A DNA stretch of 24,278 nucleotides from CAYGZA01 sp964354135. Lineage in GTDB: Bacteria; Planctomycetota; Planctomycetia; Pirellulales; Thermoguttaceae. The translations under genes were made by a program, and so were the position numbers. The notes beneath the pieces were generated by a model that saw only the letters and a list, made by a program, of their open reading frames with translations, was not told the origin of the DNA and did not search any database. The stretch is from the NCBI GenBank assembly GCA_964354135.1, contig CAYGZA010000060.1, forward strand, positions 1 through 24,278, read 5' to 3'. Positions 14,579 to 22,985 of the stretch are shown here, piece after piece; the first letter of the stretch is position 1; each line of letters starts with the position of its first letter.

Positions 14579-15269
14579 TCACTGCGCCAGGACCGGGAAC
14601 TCCGTGATCCGCAGGCGCGTGCAGCCGTAGGGGATCAGCTCCAAATCCACAAGCGGCTCGTTGGAGGCCACTGGGCTGGGCGGCGTGTCGCCGGCCGAGT
14701 TGTTCACGAGATTCCAATCGGGGATTGCACGCCCGCGGACCTTCAGGACCACGGGGGCATCCTTCTGGGCGAACGGCTGCGGGCCAGGCTTCCGCACGCG
14801 AGCAACTTCGATCGACTTTTCCGGATGCTCGCGATCGATCGCCAGGGCGTAGTTCCAAGGTGACTCGGGGTGGATGGCCCAGTCGATGACCGGCAGGGTC
14901 GGGTGGTGCCGCTTGAGCTCCTGGAAACGCTCCTGGATCTTCAGGCTGTAGACCAAGGGCCCGCGATAGATGGCCGCCGCGCCGTTGTGCCGGGTCTCGA
15001 CGCGGAGCTTCATGGGGAGATCGACGGTGATCTGGTCGCCCGATTGCCACTTGCGCTGGATGACCAGGAACGTCCCCGGTTTGCCGGGGAGCGACTTGTC
15101 GCCGTCGGTGATTGTCGCGCCCTCGGCCCATCCGGGGATCCGGAGGTGGAGCGGAAACGTCACGGGTTGCGGGCAGGTGACGCGGAATCGGATCTTGCCG
15201 TCGAACGGATAGTCGGTCTCTTCGCCCTGGCGATGGCATTCTCCCTTGGTAGTCGGTCGGCCTCAGGGT
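14579..15269 (-). pseudogene. 5'-truncated GH127 (DUF1680) beta-L-arabinofuranosidase-type enzyme
   Basis: From about 15245 to the stop at 14579 the minus strand encodes the C-terminal beta-sandwich region of a GH127/DUF1680 protein: EETDYPFDGKIRF, FPLHLRIPGWAEGATI, GTFLVIQRKWQSGDQITVDLPM, VETRHNGAAAIYRGPLVYSL and the final YGCTRLRITEFPVL. The family is usually 600 or more residues with an alpha/alpha-toroid catalytic domain first; here only about 220 residues remain. The open frame begins after a TGA near 15269, and the catalytic domain with its Cys/Glu active site is missing. An ATG at 15163 could give a 194-residue product with no known activity. This is a relic of a gene cut at the junction with the lyase gene's upstream region. 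Confidence 0.8.
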
Positions 15270-15456
15270 GTCAAGGACTCGGGCGGCGGGCGCGGGGCCG
15301 CGGAGCTTGCACCGCGTGGCCGGCGCAGGAGATGCCACGCTTGGCGAGCGCATCCCGCCAAGGCGGAGCGCGGTTCGCAAGCCTTGTTGCGGCGGGGAGA
15401 TCAAGGGGATAAACTCGGGGCTCGGATGGGCTTCGCTTGACCCGGAGAATCCCGCG

Positions 15457-18400
15457 ATGAGGAAGATCACCGCTTCTCTCTTATGGCTTCAACCCGTGGC
15501 CCTCGGCTTGGCATTGACCGCTCCGTGCGCTGGCGCGGAGTGGAAGGTCTCCGCCATCGCGCTTCCGGCGGATGCCCGGCACCCGATCATCGCCTGTACG
15601 CCGGCCGAGCTGGACCGCCTTCGGGCGGCGTATCGGGGAACCGGACCGGAGCACGACGCGGTGGCCGCGGTCGTCTCGCGGGCCGCGCGGTGCGTGGACC
15701 GGCCGGTCGCGTTTCCGCCCCGCGGCGGACAGCACAACCAGTGGTATCAGTGCGACAAGTGCCAGATTGCCCTGCGCACGATCGACGACGGCCACCACCA
15801 GTGCCCGCGGTGCAAAACGACCTACACCGGCGAGCCCTACGACGACGTGATCTTCGCCCGCAAGCACGGCGAGAACCTGCACAACATGAACACCGCCGCT
15901 TGGGCCTACGCGATCACCGGCCAGGCGAAGTACGCGGAGTACGCCAAGGCGGTTCTCCTCGGCTATGCGCAGCGGTACAAGACCTATCCGTACCACGATT
16001 CGAGCCGAAAGACCGGGCGATCGGCGTCGCGCTCCGGCGGGCACCTGGACGAGCAAACGCTGAACGAGGCTGCCTCGATGGCCGGCGCGATCGCGCCCGC
16101 GTACGACCTGATCCACGACTCGGGGGTCCTCTCGGCCGCGGACCGCGAGGCCATCCGCACGGGCCTGCTCGTGCCGATGCTCGAGAACATCGACAAGCAC
16201 AAGGCCGGCAAGGGCAACTGGCAGACCTGGCACAACGCCGCCATGCTCTCGGCCGCGCCGCTGGTGGGCGACGCGGCCTGGCTCCGCAAGGCGATCGCGG
16301 CCCCCGGCAACGGGTTCGTCTCCCAGATGGAGGCCTCCGTCTCCGAGGACGGCATGTGGTACGAGAACAGTTGGGGTTATCACTTCTACACGCTGCGGGC
16401 CATGGTCCACATCGTCGAAGGGGCGCGAAGGCTGGGGATCGACCTCTGGAGCCATCCGGCGCTCAAGAAGATGTTCACGCTGCCGGTCGAGTACGCCATG
16501 CCCGACGGCTCGCTGCCGCGGTTCGGCGACGACGTCCACACGACGATCAATCACGCCTCGACCTACCTGGAGTACGCCTACCACGCGTACCGGGAGCCGG
16601 CCATGCTTCCCCATCTGCCTCGGCGGCCGACGTGGGACTCGGTGATGTTGGGGCGCGCGGCGGAGCGACGGCCCGACGTGCCGCCGCCCGAGAGCAAGGT
16701 GTTCCGGGCCTCGGGCCACGCCGTCCTGCGGGCCGGCGGCGACGCGGGGCCGGCCGCCGTGATGACCTTCGGGCCGTACGGCGGCTTCCACGGGCACTTC
16801 GACAAGCTGAGCTTCGTCTTCTTTGCCTACGGGCAGGAGCTGGGCGTCGATCCGGGCCGGGCCAAGAGCCAGGCCTACCGGCTTCCGATCCACACGAGGT
16901 GGTACAAGGCCACGCTGAGCCACAACACGGTCCTGGTGGACCAGGCGCCGCAGAAGCCGGCGGCCGGCGCCCTGAAGTTCTTCGCCGCCAGCGCCGGTTT
17001 TGCGGCGGCCGTGGCACGCTGCGACGAGGCGTATCCCGGCACCGCGCACCGCCGCATGGTCTGCACGACGCCGAGGTACCTCCTGGTCTTCGACGAGCTG
17101 AAGTCTTCGGCCCAGCGGCGGTTCGACTGGGTCTACCACAGCCGCGGCACGGGCGTTCTGTGCGACGCTGCCCGGCGCAAGGAGAAGCTCGGCGAGACCT
17201 ATCCGGGGCAAGAGTACGTCGAGAACATCAAGGCCGGCACGACCGCCGAGCCCATCCGCGTGCAGTTTCCCGGCCCTGCGGTCACGACGCACCTGGCGAT
17301 CAGCGCCGGGCCGGAGACGGAGGTCCGGATCGGCGACGGGGTGGGAGAATCCGTGGTGGACCGGGTGCCGATGGTGATGGTCACGCGCCGGGGCGCAGAG
17401 GCCCGCTTTGCCGCCGTCCTCGAGCCGGTGGTCAAGGACGGGGCGCCGGCGATCCGTGCGGTCCGGCTCGATCCGGCCGAAGGGTCCACGCAAGTCACGG
17501 TCGAACATGCCGCGGGCTCGGACGTATTTGCGCTCTCCCGGGACGGCACAGTGAGCATCAAGGCCGGCGGGAAGACCATCCTCGGCGGTCCCTCGTCCGC
17601 GATGCCGGCCGATTCGGGAGGCCGGCCGGCCCTGGTGCAAACGGCGGGTGACTGGCAGGTCCGGGTGACCGCCCAGTCGGCCTCGGGGGATGGAGCGACT
17701 AAGGCGAGTAGAGTCACCGCGACCCTCCCGGTTGCGCCGGCAACCGTGCTTGCCGTATCGGCCGAGAAGTACGACGCGCTGCCGCCATTCAGGCCGGAGG
17801 CCGGGGGCGGCTGGCAGAAGGGCGTGCCGCTCCGCGGAGTCCAGGCCCAGGAGTGTACGAACCGCGGCCTCTTGGACCCGGGCAGCCTGCAAGTTCGCGA
17901 CGGCCCGGGAAGCGACTCGCTCCTGTTTGAGTTGGGCAAGGACTACGCGGCGGATCTGGAGTGGGGGACCGTTGGTCGGCTGCCCGGCGGCCGGATTAGG
18001 GAGGGCCAGGCCGTCTACGCGAGTTACCGCTGCGGCCAGCTCCGCATAGACGCGGTCGTGTTCTCGCGCGAGGGGCAAATCGTGTTGCGGCAAGGCCGGC
18101 CGCACCCGGCAGCGCCCCTGCCTCCGAAACTGGACCCAGGGGAGCGCCGGCTGGCAAACATCTGGCTGCCGGGCCGCATCGCGAAGCTGGGCTCCGATCA
18201 TCTCTTCCCCGTCCTGGAGACGGCGTATCCGGAGCCGCCGAAGCCGTCGCCCTCGGTGGCCGAGCGGCTACTACCCAAGACGCTGAAGAAGCTGCGGGAG
18301 GGACAATCCGTGCGGGTCTTGGCCTGGGGCGACAGCGTCACCGACGGCGGCTACTTGCCCGACGCCGGGCGCGAGCGGTGGCAGGCGCAGTTCGCTGCCC

Positions 18401-18912
18401 GCCTGCGAGAGCGTTTTCCGCGGGCACGGGTCGAGCTGGTGACCGAGGCGTGGGGCGGACGAAACACGGCCAGCTACCTGGCCGAGCCGCCGGGAAGCGA
18501 TCACAACTACAAGGAGAAGGTCCTCGACGCGCGGCCGGACCTGATCGTCTCGGAGTTCGTCAACGACGCCGGCCTCTCGCCCCAACAGGTCGAGGAGCGC
18601 TACGGCAAGCTCTTGGAGGACTTCCGCAAGATCGGGGCCGAATGGATCCCCTTGACGCCGCACTACGTCCGGGGCGACTGGATGGGCCTGGCACGCGAGC
18701 GCGACATCGACGACGATCCGCGGCCCTACGTCGCGGGTCTGCGGCGTTTCGCGGCGGAACATCAGGTGGCGCTGGCCGACGCCTCGCTGCGTTGGGGGCG
18801 GCTCTGGCGGCAAGGGATCCCCTACACGTCGCTCCTGTTGAACTCGATCAATCACCCGGATGCCCGCGGGATGAAACTGTTCGCCGACAGCCTGATGGCG
18901 TTATTCCCGTGA
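15457..18912 (+). CDS. Bifunctional heparinase II/III-type polysaccharide lyase fused to an SGNH esterase
   Basis: This 1151-residue exported enzyme starts at ATG 15457 with GGAG nine bases before and a signal peptide (SLLWLQPVALGLALTAPCAGA). Residues about 45-400 form the alpha/alpha toroid of heparinase II/III and alginate lyases (NTAAWAYAITG, GNWQTWHNAAML, DGMWYENSWGYHFY). It carries an inserted CxxC...CxxC knuckle at 99-119 (CDKC, CPRC). Residues 415-700 hold the beta domain with FHGHFDKLSF (444-453) and SHNTVLVD (488-495). After a beta-rich linker, residues 950-1151 are an SGNH hydrolase: GDSVTDGG (S960), GGRNT, a VNDAG block (N1036) and NHPD (H1133). The usual Asp three before the His is Ser. 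It probably cleaves a uronic-acid polysaccharide and removes ester groups from it. The stop overlaps the ctaA start by GTGA. Confidence 0.88.
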   Translation: MRKITASLLWLQPVALGLALTAPCAGAEWKVSAIALPADARHPIIACTPAELDRLRAAYRGTGPEHDAVAAVVSRAARCVDRPVAFPPRGGQHNQWYQCDKCQIALRTIDDGHHQCPRCKTTYTGEPYDDVIFARKHGENLHNMNTAAWAYAITGQAKYAEYAKAVLLGYAQRYKTYPYHDSSRKTGRSASRSGGHLDEQTLNEAASMAGAIAPAYDLIHDSGVLSAADREAIRTGLLVPMLENIDKHKAGKGNWQTWHNAAMLSAAPLVGDAAWLRKAIAAPGNGFVSQMEASVSEDGMWYENSWGYHFYTLRAMVHIVEGARRLGIDLWSHPALKKMFTLPVEYAMPDGSLPRFGDDVHTTINHASTYLEYAYHAYREPAMLPHLPRRPTWDSVMLGRAAERRPDVPPPESKVFRASGHAVLRAGGDAGPAAVMTFGPYGGFHGHFDKLSFVFFAYGQELGVDPGRAKSQAYRLPIHTRWYKATLSHNTVLVDQAPQKPAAGALKFFAASAGFAAAVARCDEAYPGTAHRRMVCTTPRYLLVFDELKSSAQRRFDWVYHSRGTGVLCDAARRKEKLGETYPGQEYVENIKAGTTAEPIRVQFPGPAVTTHLAISAGPETEVRIGDGVGESVVDRVPMVMVTRRGAEARFAAVLEPVVKDGAPAIRAVRLDPAEGSTQVTVEHAAGSDVFALSRDGTVSIKAGGKTILGGPSSAMPADSGGRPALVQTAGDWQVRVTAQSASGDGATKASRVTATLPVAPATVLAVSAEKYDALPPFRPEAGGGWQKGVPLRGVQAQECTNRGLLDPGSLQVRDGPGSDSLLFELGKDYAADLEWGTVGRLPGGRIREGQAVYASYRCGQLRIDAVVFSREGQIVLRQGRPHPAAPLPPKLDPGERRLANIWLPGRIAKLGSDHLFPVLETAYPEPPKPSPSVAERLLPKTLKKLREGQSVRVLAWGDSVTDGGYLPDAGRERWQAQFAARLRERFPRARVELVTEAWGGRNTASYLAEPPGSDHNYKEKVLDARPDLIVSEFVNDAGLSPQQVEERYGKLLEDFRKIGAEWIPLTPHYVRGDWMGLARERDIDDDPRPYVAGLRRFAAEHQVALADASLRWGRLWRQGIPYTSLLLNSINHPDARGMKLFADSLMALFP

Positions 18913-19889
18913 GTTCTCTCCAGACTGCTCCGGCGACAAACGCGGTCAGCCGCTGGCCGCACCGGTTGGCGTGGGCGTTGGCGTGCGCGGTGTTCGCGCT
19001 CGTTTGGCTCGGCGGGTCGGTCACCACGTACGAGGCCGGAACGTCCATCCCGGACTGGCCGACCAGCTACGGCTACTGGTTTTACCCCATTCAGCAGTGG
19101 CTCCGCGGCCCCTGGGACATCTTCCTTGAGCAAGGGCACCGGATGGGGGCCCAGCTTGTGGGCCTGATCGCCGTCGCGCTGGCCGTCGCGCTCTGGACCC
19201 TCGACGGCCGAAAGGGAATGCGGCTGGCGGCCGCGATTCTGGTGATCGGGGTCCTCGGTCAAGCCACGCTGGGCGGCCTCCGGGTGATGACCGACAAGCG
19301 GCTCTTGGCCATGGTCCACGGCTGCACGGCGCCGGCCTTCTTTGCACTCTCGGCGGCGGTCGTCTCCTGGACTTCGCCGCGCTGGCGGAGCAGCGACGAG
19401 CCCGCGGTCCGCAAGGCGGCCCCGCGATTGCGTTTTGTGGCCGGGGCCCTCACGGCGGCCCTGTACGTCCAGATCGTCCTGGGGGCGCAACTGCGCCACT
19501 TGTTTCCCGAGGCAAGCCCGGGCTGGTTCCCGTTTTGGGTTTGGCTCAAGCTCATCCTGGCGGGTTTGATCGCCCTGGGGATCGCGTGGCTGGTGATCGA
19601 CGTGCGGCGCAGCACCGGCGGCGTCCCGGTGCTCGCCGGCCGGGCATGGTGCCTCGCCGGGCTGTTCGGCTTGCAGGTTGCCCTCGGGGCGACCGCGTGG
19701 ATCACCAACTACGGATTTCCCCGGTGGTTTCAGGAGTACTTTTGGGCAGTCGGCTACACCGTGGTTCATTGCGGCCGGTGGCAGGTCAACGTGACCACGG
19801 CCCACGTGGCGGTGGGGTCGCTCACGTTGGCCACCGCGCTGAGCTTGGCGCTCTGGTCGCGCCGGCTGCTGCGCGGCCCGCCGCGCTGA
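18909..19889 (+). CDS. ctaA: Heme A synthase (CtaA/Cox15 family)
   Basis: This 326-residue multi-pass membrane protein oxidises the C8 methyl of heme O to give heme A for aa3-type cytochrome oxidase. Signatures: SVTTYEAGTSIPDWPTSYG (37-55), the heme-ligand motif EQGHR (E74, H77, R78), MVHGCTAP (H137), VLGAQLRH and a C-terminal TTAHVAVG (H299), spread over about eight hydrophobic segments. Translation starts at GTG 18909, sharing GTGA with the stop of the lyase-esterase. No good Shine-Dalgarno precedes it, which suggests translational coupling. Protoheme farnesyltransferase and oxidase genes, the usual neighbours, are not in the window. The gene appears intact and is convergent with the next one, 32 bases apart. 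Confidence 0.93.
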   Translation: MSSLQTAPATNAVSRWPHRLAWALACAVFALVWLGGSVTTYEAGTSIPDWPTSYGYWFYPIQQWLRGPWDIFLEQGHRMGAQLVGLIAVALAVALWTLDGRKGMRLAAAILVIGVLGQATLGGLRVMTDKRLLAMVHGCTAPAFFALSAAVVSWTSPRWRSSDEPAVRKAAPRLRFVAGALTAALYVQIVLGAQLRHLFPEASPGWFPFWVWLKLILAGLIALGIAWLVIDVRRSTGGVPVLAGRAWCLAGLFGLQVALGATAWITNYGFPRWFQEYFWAVGYTVVHCGRWQVNVTTAHVAVGSLTLATALSLALWSRRLLRGPPR

Positions 19890-19921
19890 GGAATTTCACT
19901 TTCGCCGGACGCGCGATCCGC

Positions 19922-20995
19922 TCACTCGGCACGGACGCCGCCGAGCCGGGAGGTCATGACTTCCAGGTCTTCGAGGGTCTGCGCGCCCCCGACCTGCAAG
20001 CGGACCAAGAACCGCTCCACCGCTTCCCAGCCGTGGCGGATCAGCCGGTCGACCATGAACGGGGCATAGAACGCCTCGCTCGCCGGGTTCTCCGAGCGGC
20101 GGTCGAGGAAGGTGTTGACAGCGAACGCCGAACCGCTGTACGCGGCCGGCGGCAGGTCGCTGGTCGTCGGGTCGTCGAAACACGTGGCGGCCAGCGGCGT
20201 CTTCGGGTTTTCGCCCTGCGGCTCGAAGGTCGAAAAGCCCAAGGTCGCGAACAGGGGGATGTTCGGGAGCAGCCGTAGCATCCCGTAGAACCAAAGGGCG
20301 GCCACGCTCGGCTCGGCCACCAGGAGGATTCTCGCCCCGGCCCCCAGGAACCCGCTCAGCGTGTCGGTGAACAGCCCGCGGCGTTCTTCCGGCGGCATTT
20401 GCCGCCAGCGCGGGGGAACGACCGCGGCGGCATCTCCCCAATCCTCGCCCGGGGGCGCGGTGAGGAACTTCAGGACCAAGTCGCGGCCGATCCGCGGCGC
20501 CCGGCCGCCCAGCATCTCCTGCAGGCTGGAAAAGGACTCCAGCACGAAGGGGATCTCTGCCGAGTCTTCGGTGACCCAGCGCGACGCGCCCCACAACTCC
20601 AGGCAAGCGAGGTTCGACCACCAGCCGTGCCGGTTCGGCGGCGAGTGGACCAGCACGTGGGCGAAGCTCGATTCCGGAAGGTCCTCCCGGTCGGTCCGCC
20701 GATAGCAGACGAGGGCCAGCATGTCGGAGCCGTCGACGGCGGGGACGTACACCAGCCGCTGCGGCGCCGTCGAGGCATCCATCCGGAGTCTGGCTTCCGG
20801 GGGGACGTCCTCGGGCAGTCGATAGTGCAGGTGCGGCACGATCTGCTGGTACCAGCGGAGCAGATCATCTGCGTCGAGCGAGCTTGCCCGGGGGCTGTAT
20901 CCGCAAACACGGTCGGCCCCATCGCCGCGGCGCTGCTCGAAGACCGAGCTGGCAAAGGTGCAATGGGTGCAATAGATCTGATGGATTCGGCCCAC
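19922..20995 (-). CDS. GAP1-N-like protein (GTPase-associated system type)
   Basis: The protein has 357 residues. The first, MGRIHQIYCTHCTFASSVFE, resembles the N-terminal domain of GTPase-associated protein 1, with IHQxYCTHC as its most telling motif. Further matching stretches are VCGYSPRASSL, STAPQRLVYVP and SFAHVLVHSP. The start is a GTG at 20995, since a TGA lies just upstream in frame and GAGG is about ten bases away. The second half is alpha/beta, with GARILLVAEPSVAALWFYGMLRLLP and LFATLGFSTFEP as hydrophobic strands. In GTPase-associated systems this domain occurs with GTPases and coiled-coil partners, and a role in conflict or trafficking has been proposed. No partner is visible here, so this may be a stand-alone planctomycete paralogue. 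The assignment rests on remembered motifs. Confidence 0.65.
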   Translation of the reverse strand: MGRIHQIYCTHCTFASSVFEQRRGDGADRVCGYSPRASSLDADDLLRWYQQIVPHLHYRLPEDVPPEARLRMDASTAPQRLVYVPAVDGSDMLALVCYRRTDREDLPESSFAHVLVHSPPNRHGWWSNLACLELWGASRWVTEDSAEIPFVLESFSSLQEMLGGRAPRIGRDLVLKFLTAPPGEDWGDAAAVVPPRWRQMPPEERRGLFTDTLSGFLGAGARILLVAEPSVAALWFYGMLRLLPNIPLFATLGFSTFEPQGENPKTPLAATCFDDPTTSDLPPAAYSGSAFAVNTFLDRRSENPASEAFYAPFMVDRLIRHGWEAVERFLVRLQVGGAQTLEDLEVMTSRLGGVRAE

Positions 20996-21701
20996 CGGTG
21001 CTCATCCTCGCGTTAGGACCAACTATTATATCCCGCCTGCGCAGGGACCACAAAATGACGCTGGCGGGGGCCGAAGGCCGACTCCGTGCCGCGCGCGTGC
21101 CGCTTTGTCAGTCTATCTCGGAATTGCCCCGAAGGGTGGAAAGTGGCCGGGTGCCTGAAGACAGTCTTGGGCTTGGCGGGCGGTCTGGCTCGGTTGTTCC
21201 GATTTCCGACCCGGTTGGGGCCCTAGAGGAAGGACGATTGCTGCCGCTGGTCAACTGAAATCGAGATCGTCGGCGTATCGTCTTCGGAGCGTTGGGCTTG
21301 CCGAAGGCTCGGGAATCGTTGGTCACGGGCCCTCTTGGGACCGCGCCCGACGCAATGTTGACCAGGGCCTTGTCAAGCCGAGTCTCTGCGCCGCACAACG
21401 GGTGGAAAGGCCGCAGATTCCGCCGCGCAACACGTTGGCCAGCCAAGAGTTCATGGCCCAGGTCACCCCAGATTCACAAGAGGCGAAATTGCCGCGCAAA
21501 ACGGCTTCCTGGCTTTCGCCGCAAGTCGTTTCCGGGTCGGCAGTTAATGGCGATTTCCCGGGAGATCGTCAACCATAACTCCAGGGGCTGGTACGCCATG
21601 CCCCATACGATAGCCACTTAAGTCCTTATTTGGCAAGGAGGATACATCAGTTTGGCGTAGTAGCGGAACTGCTTACCACACGGTGACTTAGGGTAGTTTC
21701 C
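20996..21701. other. Long intergenic region without a convincing gene
   Basis: About 0.7 kb shows only short frames with Arg/Pro/Ser-rich, low-quality translations on both strands, none with a good ribosome site or recognisable family. A frame at 21292-21621 on the plus strand starts at TTG and looks accidental. The region separates the GAP1-like gene from the promoter of the integrase. It may contain the left boundary of the integrated element, but I see no direct repeat or tRNA fragment that fixes it. Confidence 0.5.
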
Positions 21702-21729
21702 TTGACAACGCGGCTGGGGTTGGTATGCT
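21702..21729 (+). promoter_or_regulatory. Sigma70-like promoter for the integrase
   Basis: A perfect TTGACA (21702-21707) is followed after 16 bases by TATGCT (21724-21729), about 90 bases before the integrase ATG. It is the best promoter match in the window and leaves a 5' leader of roughly 80 bases. Confidence 0.6.
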
Positions 21730-21818
21730 AATAGACACCTTTTAAGACACCACCCCAACAAGTTGCCCCCCGGAGTGGAAGACACCGGACGGCGAGCCAC
21801 AACCTGGGAGATTGCAGC

Positions 21819-22985
21819 ATGGCTCCTGCAAGACCCGCCAAGCCCCGTCGCGACTTCCCGCTGTTCCCCCACGCCACCGGGCGGTGGTGCAAGAAGGTCC
21901 GAGGCAAGTTCCGCTACTTCGGCAAGGTGACGCCCGACGGCGATCATGGGGCTCAAGCTGCCCTCGAGCGGTGGCTCGACCAGAAGGACGATCTACTTGC
22001 CGGGAGGACTCCTCGCGTCAAAGGCGAGGGGTTGAGCGTCAAGGAACTGCTCAACCGATTCCTCACCGGCAAGTGGCGGCTTGTAGAGAACGGCGAACTT
22101 GCCGAGCGGACCTTCTTGAACTACAAGGGCACCGCGGCGCATATCGTGGCATGTTTCGACGGGGGCCGACTTGTCGAGGACCTGGACGCGACCGACTTTG
22201 CCTCGCTGCGGACGACGTTGGCGAAACGCTACGGCCCGGTGGCCCTCGGGGTCCAAATCGGGCAGGTCCGCGTCGTGTTCAAGTACGCCTATGACATGCG
22301 GCTGGTTAAGGCCCCGGTCCCCTTCGGTCCCGAGTTCAAGGGTCCGAGTCGCCGACTGCTGCGGATAGCCCGGAACGGCAAGGGCCCGCGGATGTTCGAG
22401 GCCGGGGAACTGCGGATGATCTTGGCGGCCGTCCCGCCGGTGCTGCGGGCGATGGTGCTTCTTGGAGTCAACTGCGGGCTGGGTAACAGCGACCTCTGCC
22501 GCCTGCCTTTGGCGGCCTTGGATCTGAAAGGCGGTTGGCTTGATTACCCGAGGCACAAGACGGGGATACAGCGGCGGTGTCCGCTTTGGCCCGAAACCGT
22601 GACCGCGCTCGAGAAGGCGATTGTCGATCGGCAGAAGCCGGCGGACCCCGGGGACGTGGGGCTGGTGTTTCTGAACCCCAAGGGCGAGCCGTGGCTTCAC
22701 GCCCGGTCTAACGGCGTTTGGGATCGTATCGGGTCGGAGTTCCGGAAGTGGCTAAAAAAGCTGGGCATCAAACGCCCCGGCTTGAATCTCTACGGCCTGC
22801 GGCACACCTTCCGGACCATCGCCGATGGGAGCCTCGACCGAGTGGCGATCGACCTCATCATGGGGCACACCGACGAGAGCATGGGGGCGGCGTATCGCGA
22901 GCGGATCGACGACGAGCGTCTCCGGGCCGTGGTGGAGCGCGTGAGGAAGTGGTTGTTCGATTCAAGAGGGCAGGATATCGGGTAG
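21819..22985 (+). CDS. Tyrosine recombinase/integrase of a planctomycete-type family
   Basis: This 388-residue protein starts at an ATG with GGGAG nine bases upstream. Residues 1-35 (RRDFPLFPHATGRWCKKVRGKFRYFG) are the Arg/Lys-rich N-terminal segment seen in this lineage's integrases. Residues 70-165 are the SAM-like core-binding domain and 190-380 the catalytic domain. Visible catalytic elements are K247 in YPRHKTG, R328 in YGLRHTF, H350 in IMGHTDESM and the nucleophile Y359 in AAYRERI. At the first catalytic box, where GLRxSE is expected, the sequence reads NCGLGNSD, with no Arg at the usual place, and the box II His is Tyr325. It would catalyse integration or excision of the element to its right. 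It belongs to a different subfamily from the relic at the tRNA. Confidence 0.9.
   Translation: MAPARPAKPRRDFPLFPHATGRWCKKVRGKFRYFGKVTPDGDHGAQAALERWLDQKDDLLAGRTPRVKGEGLSVKELLNRFLTGKWRLVENGELAERTFLNYKGTAAHIVACFDGGRLVEDLDATDFASLRTTLAKRYGPVALGVQIGQVRVVFKYAYDMRLVKAPVPFGPEFKGPSRRLLRIARNGKGPRMFEAGELRMILAAVPPVLRAMVLLGVNCGLGNSDLCRLPLAALDLKGGWLDYPRHKTGIQRRCPLWPETVTALEKAIVDRQKPADPGDVGLVFLNPKGEPWLHARSNGVWDRIGSEFRKWLKKLGIKRPGLNLYGLRHTFRTIADGSLDRVAIDLIMGHTDESMGAAYRERIDDERLRAVVERVRKWLFDSRGQDIG

Noticed and set aside
14409..15470. A 353-residue minus-strand frame over the GH127 relic
   Set aside because: The conserved GH127 motifs lie in a different minus-strand frame; this one has low-complexity Arg/Pro-rich sequence.
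15481..18201. Long open frames on both strands inside the lyase-esterase gene
   Set aside because: They are Arg/Pro/Ala-rich products of high-GC third positions. The lyase and SGNH motifs fix the true frame.
21292..21621. A 109-residue plus-strand frame in the intergenic region
   Set aside because: It starts at TTG without a ribosome site, has biased Arg/Ser/Pro composition and no family that I can name with confidence.
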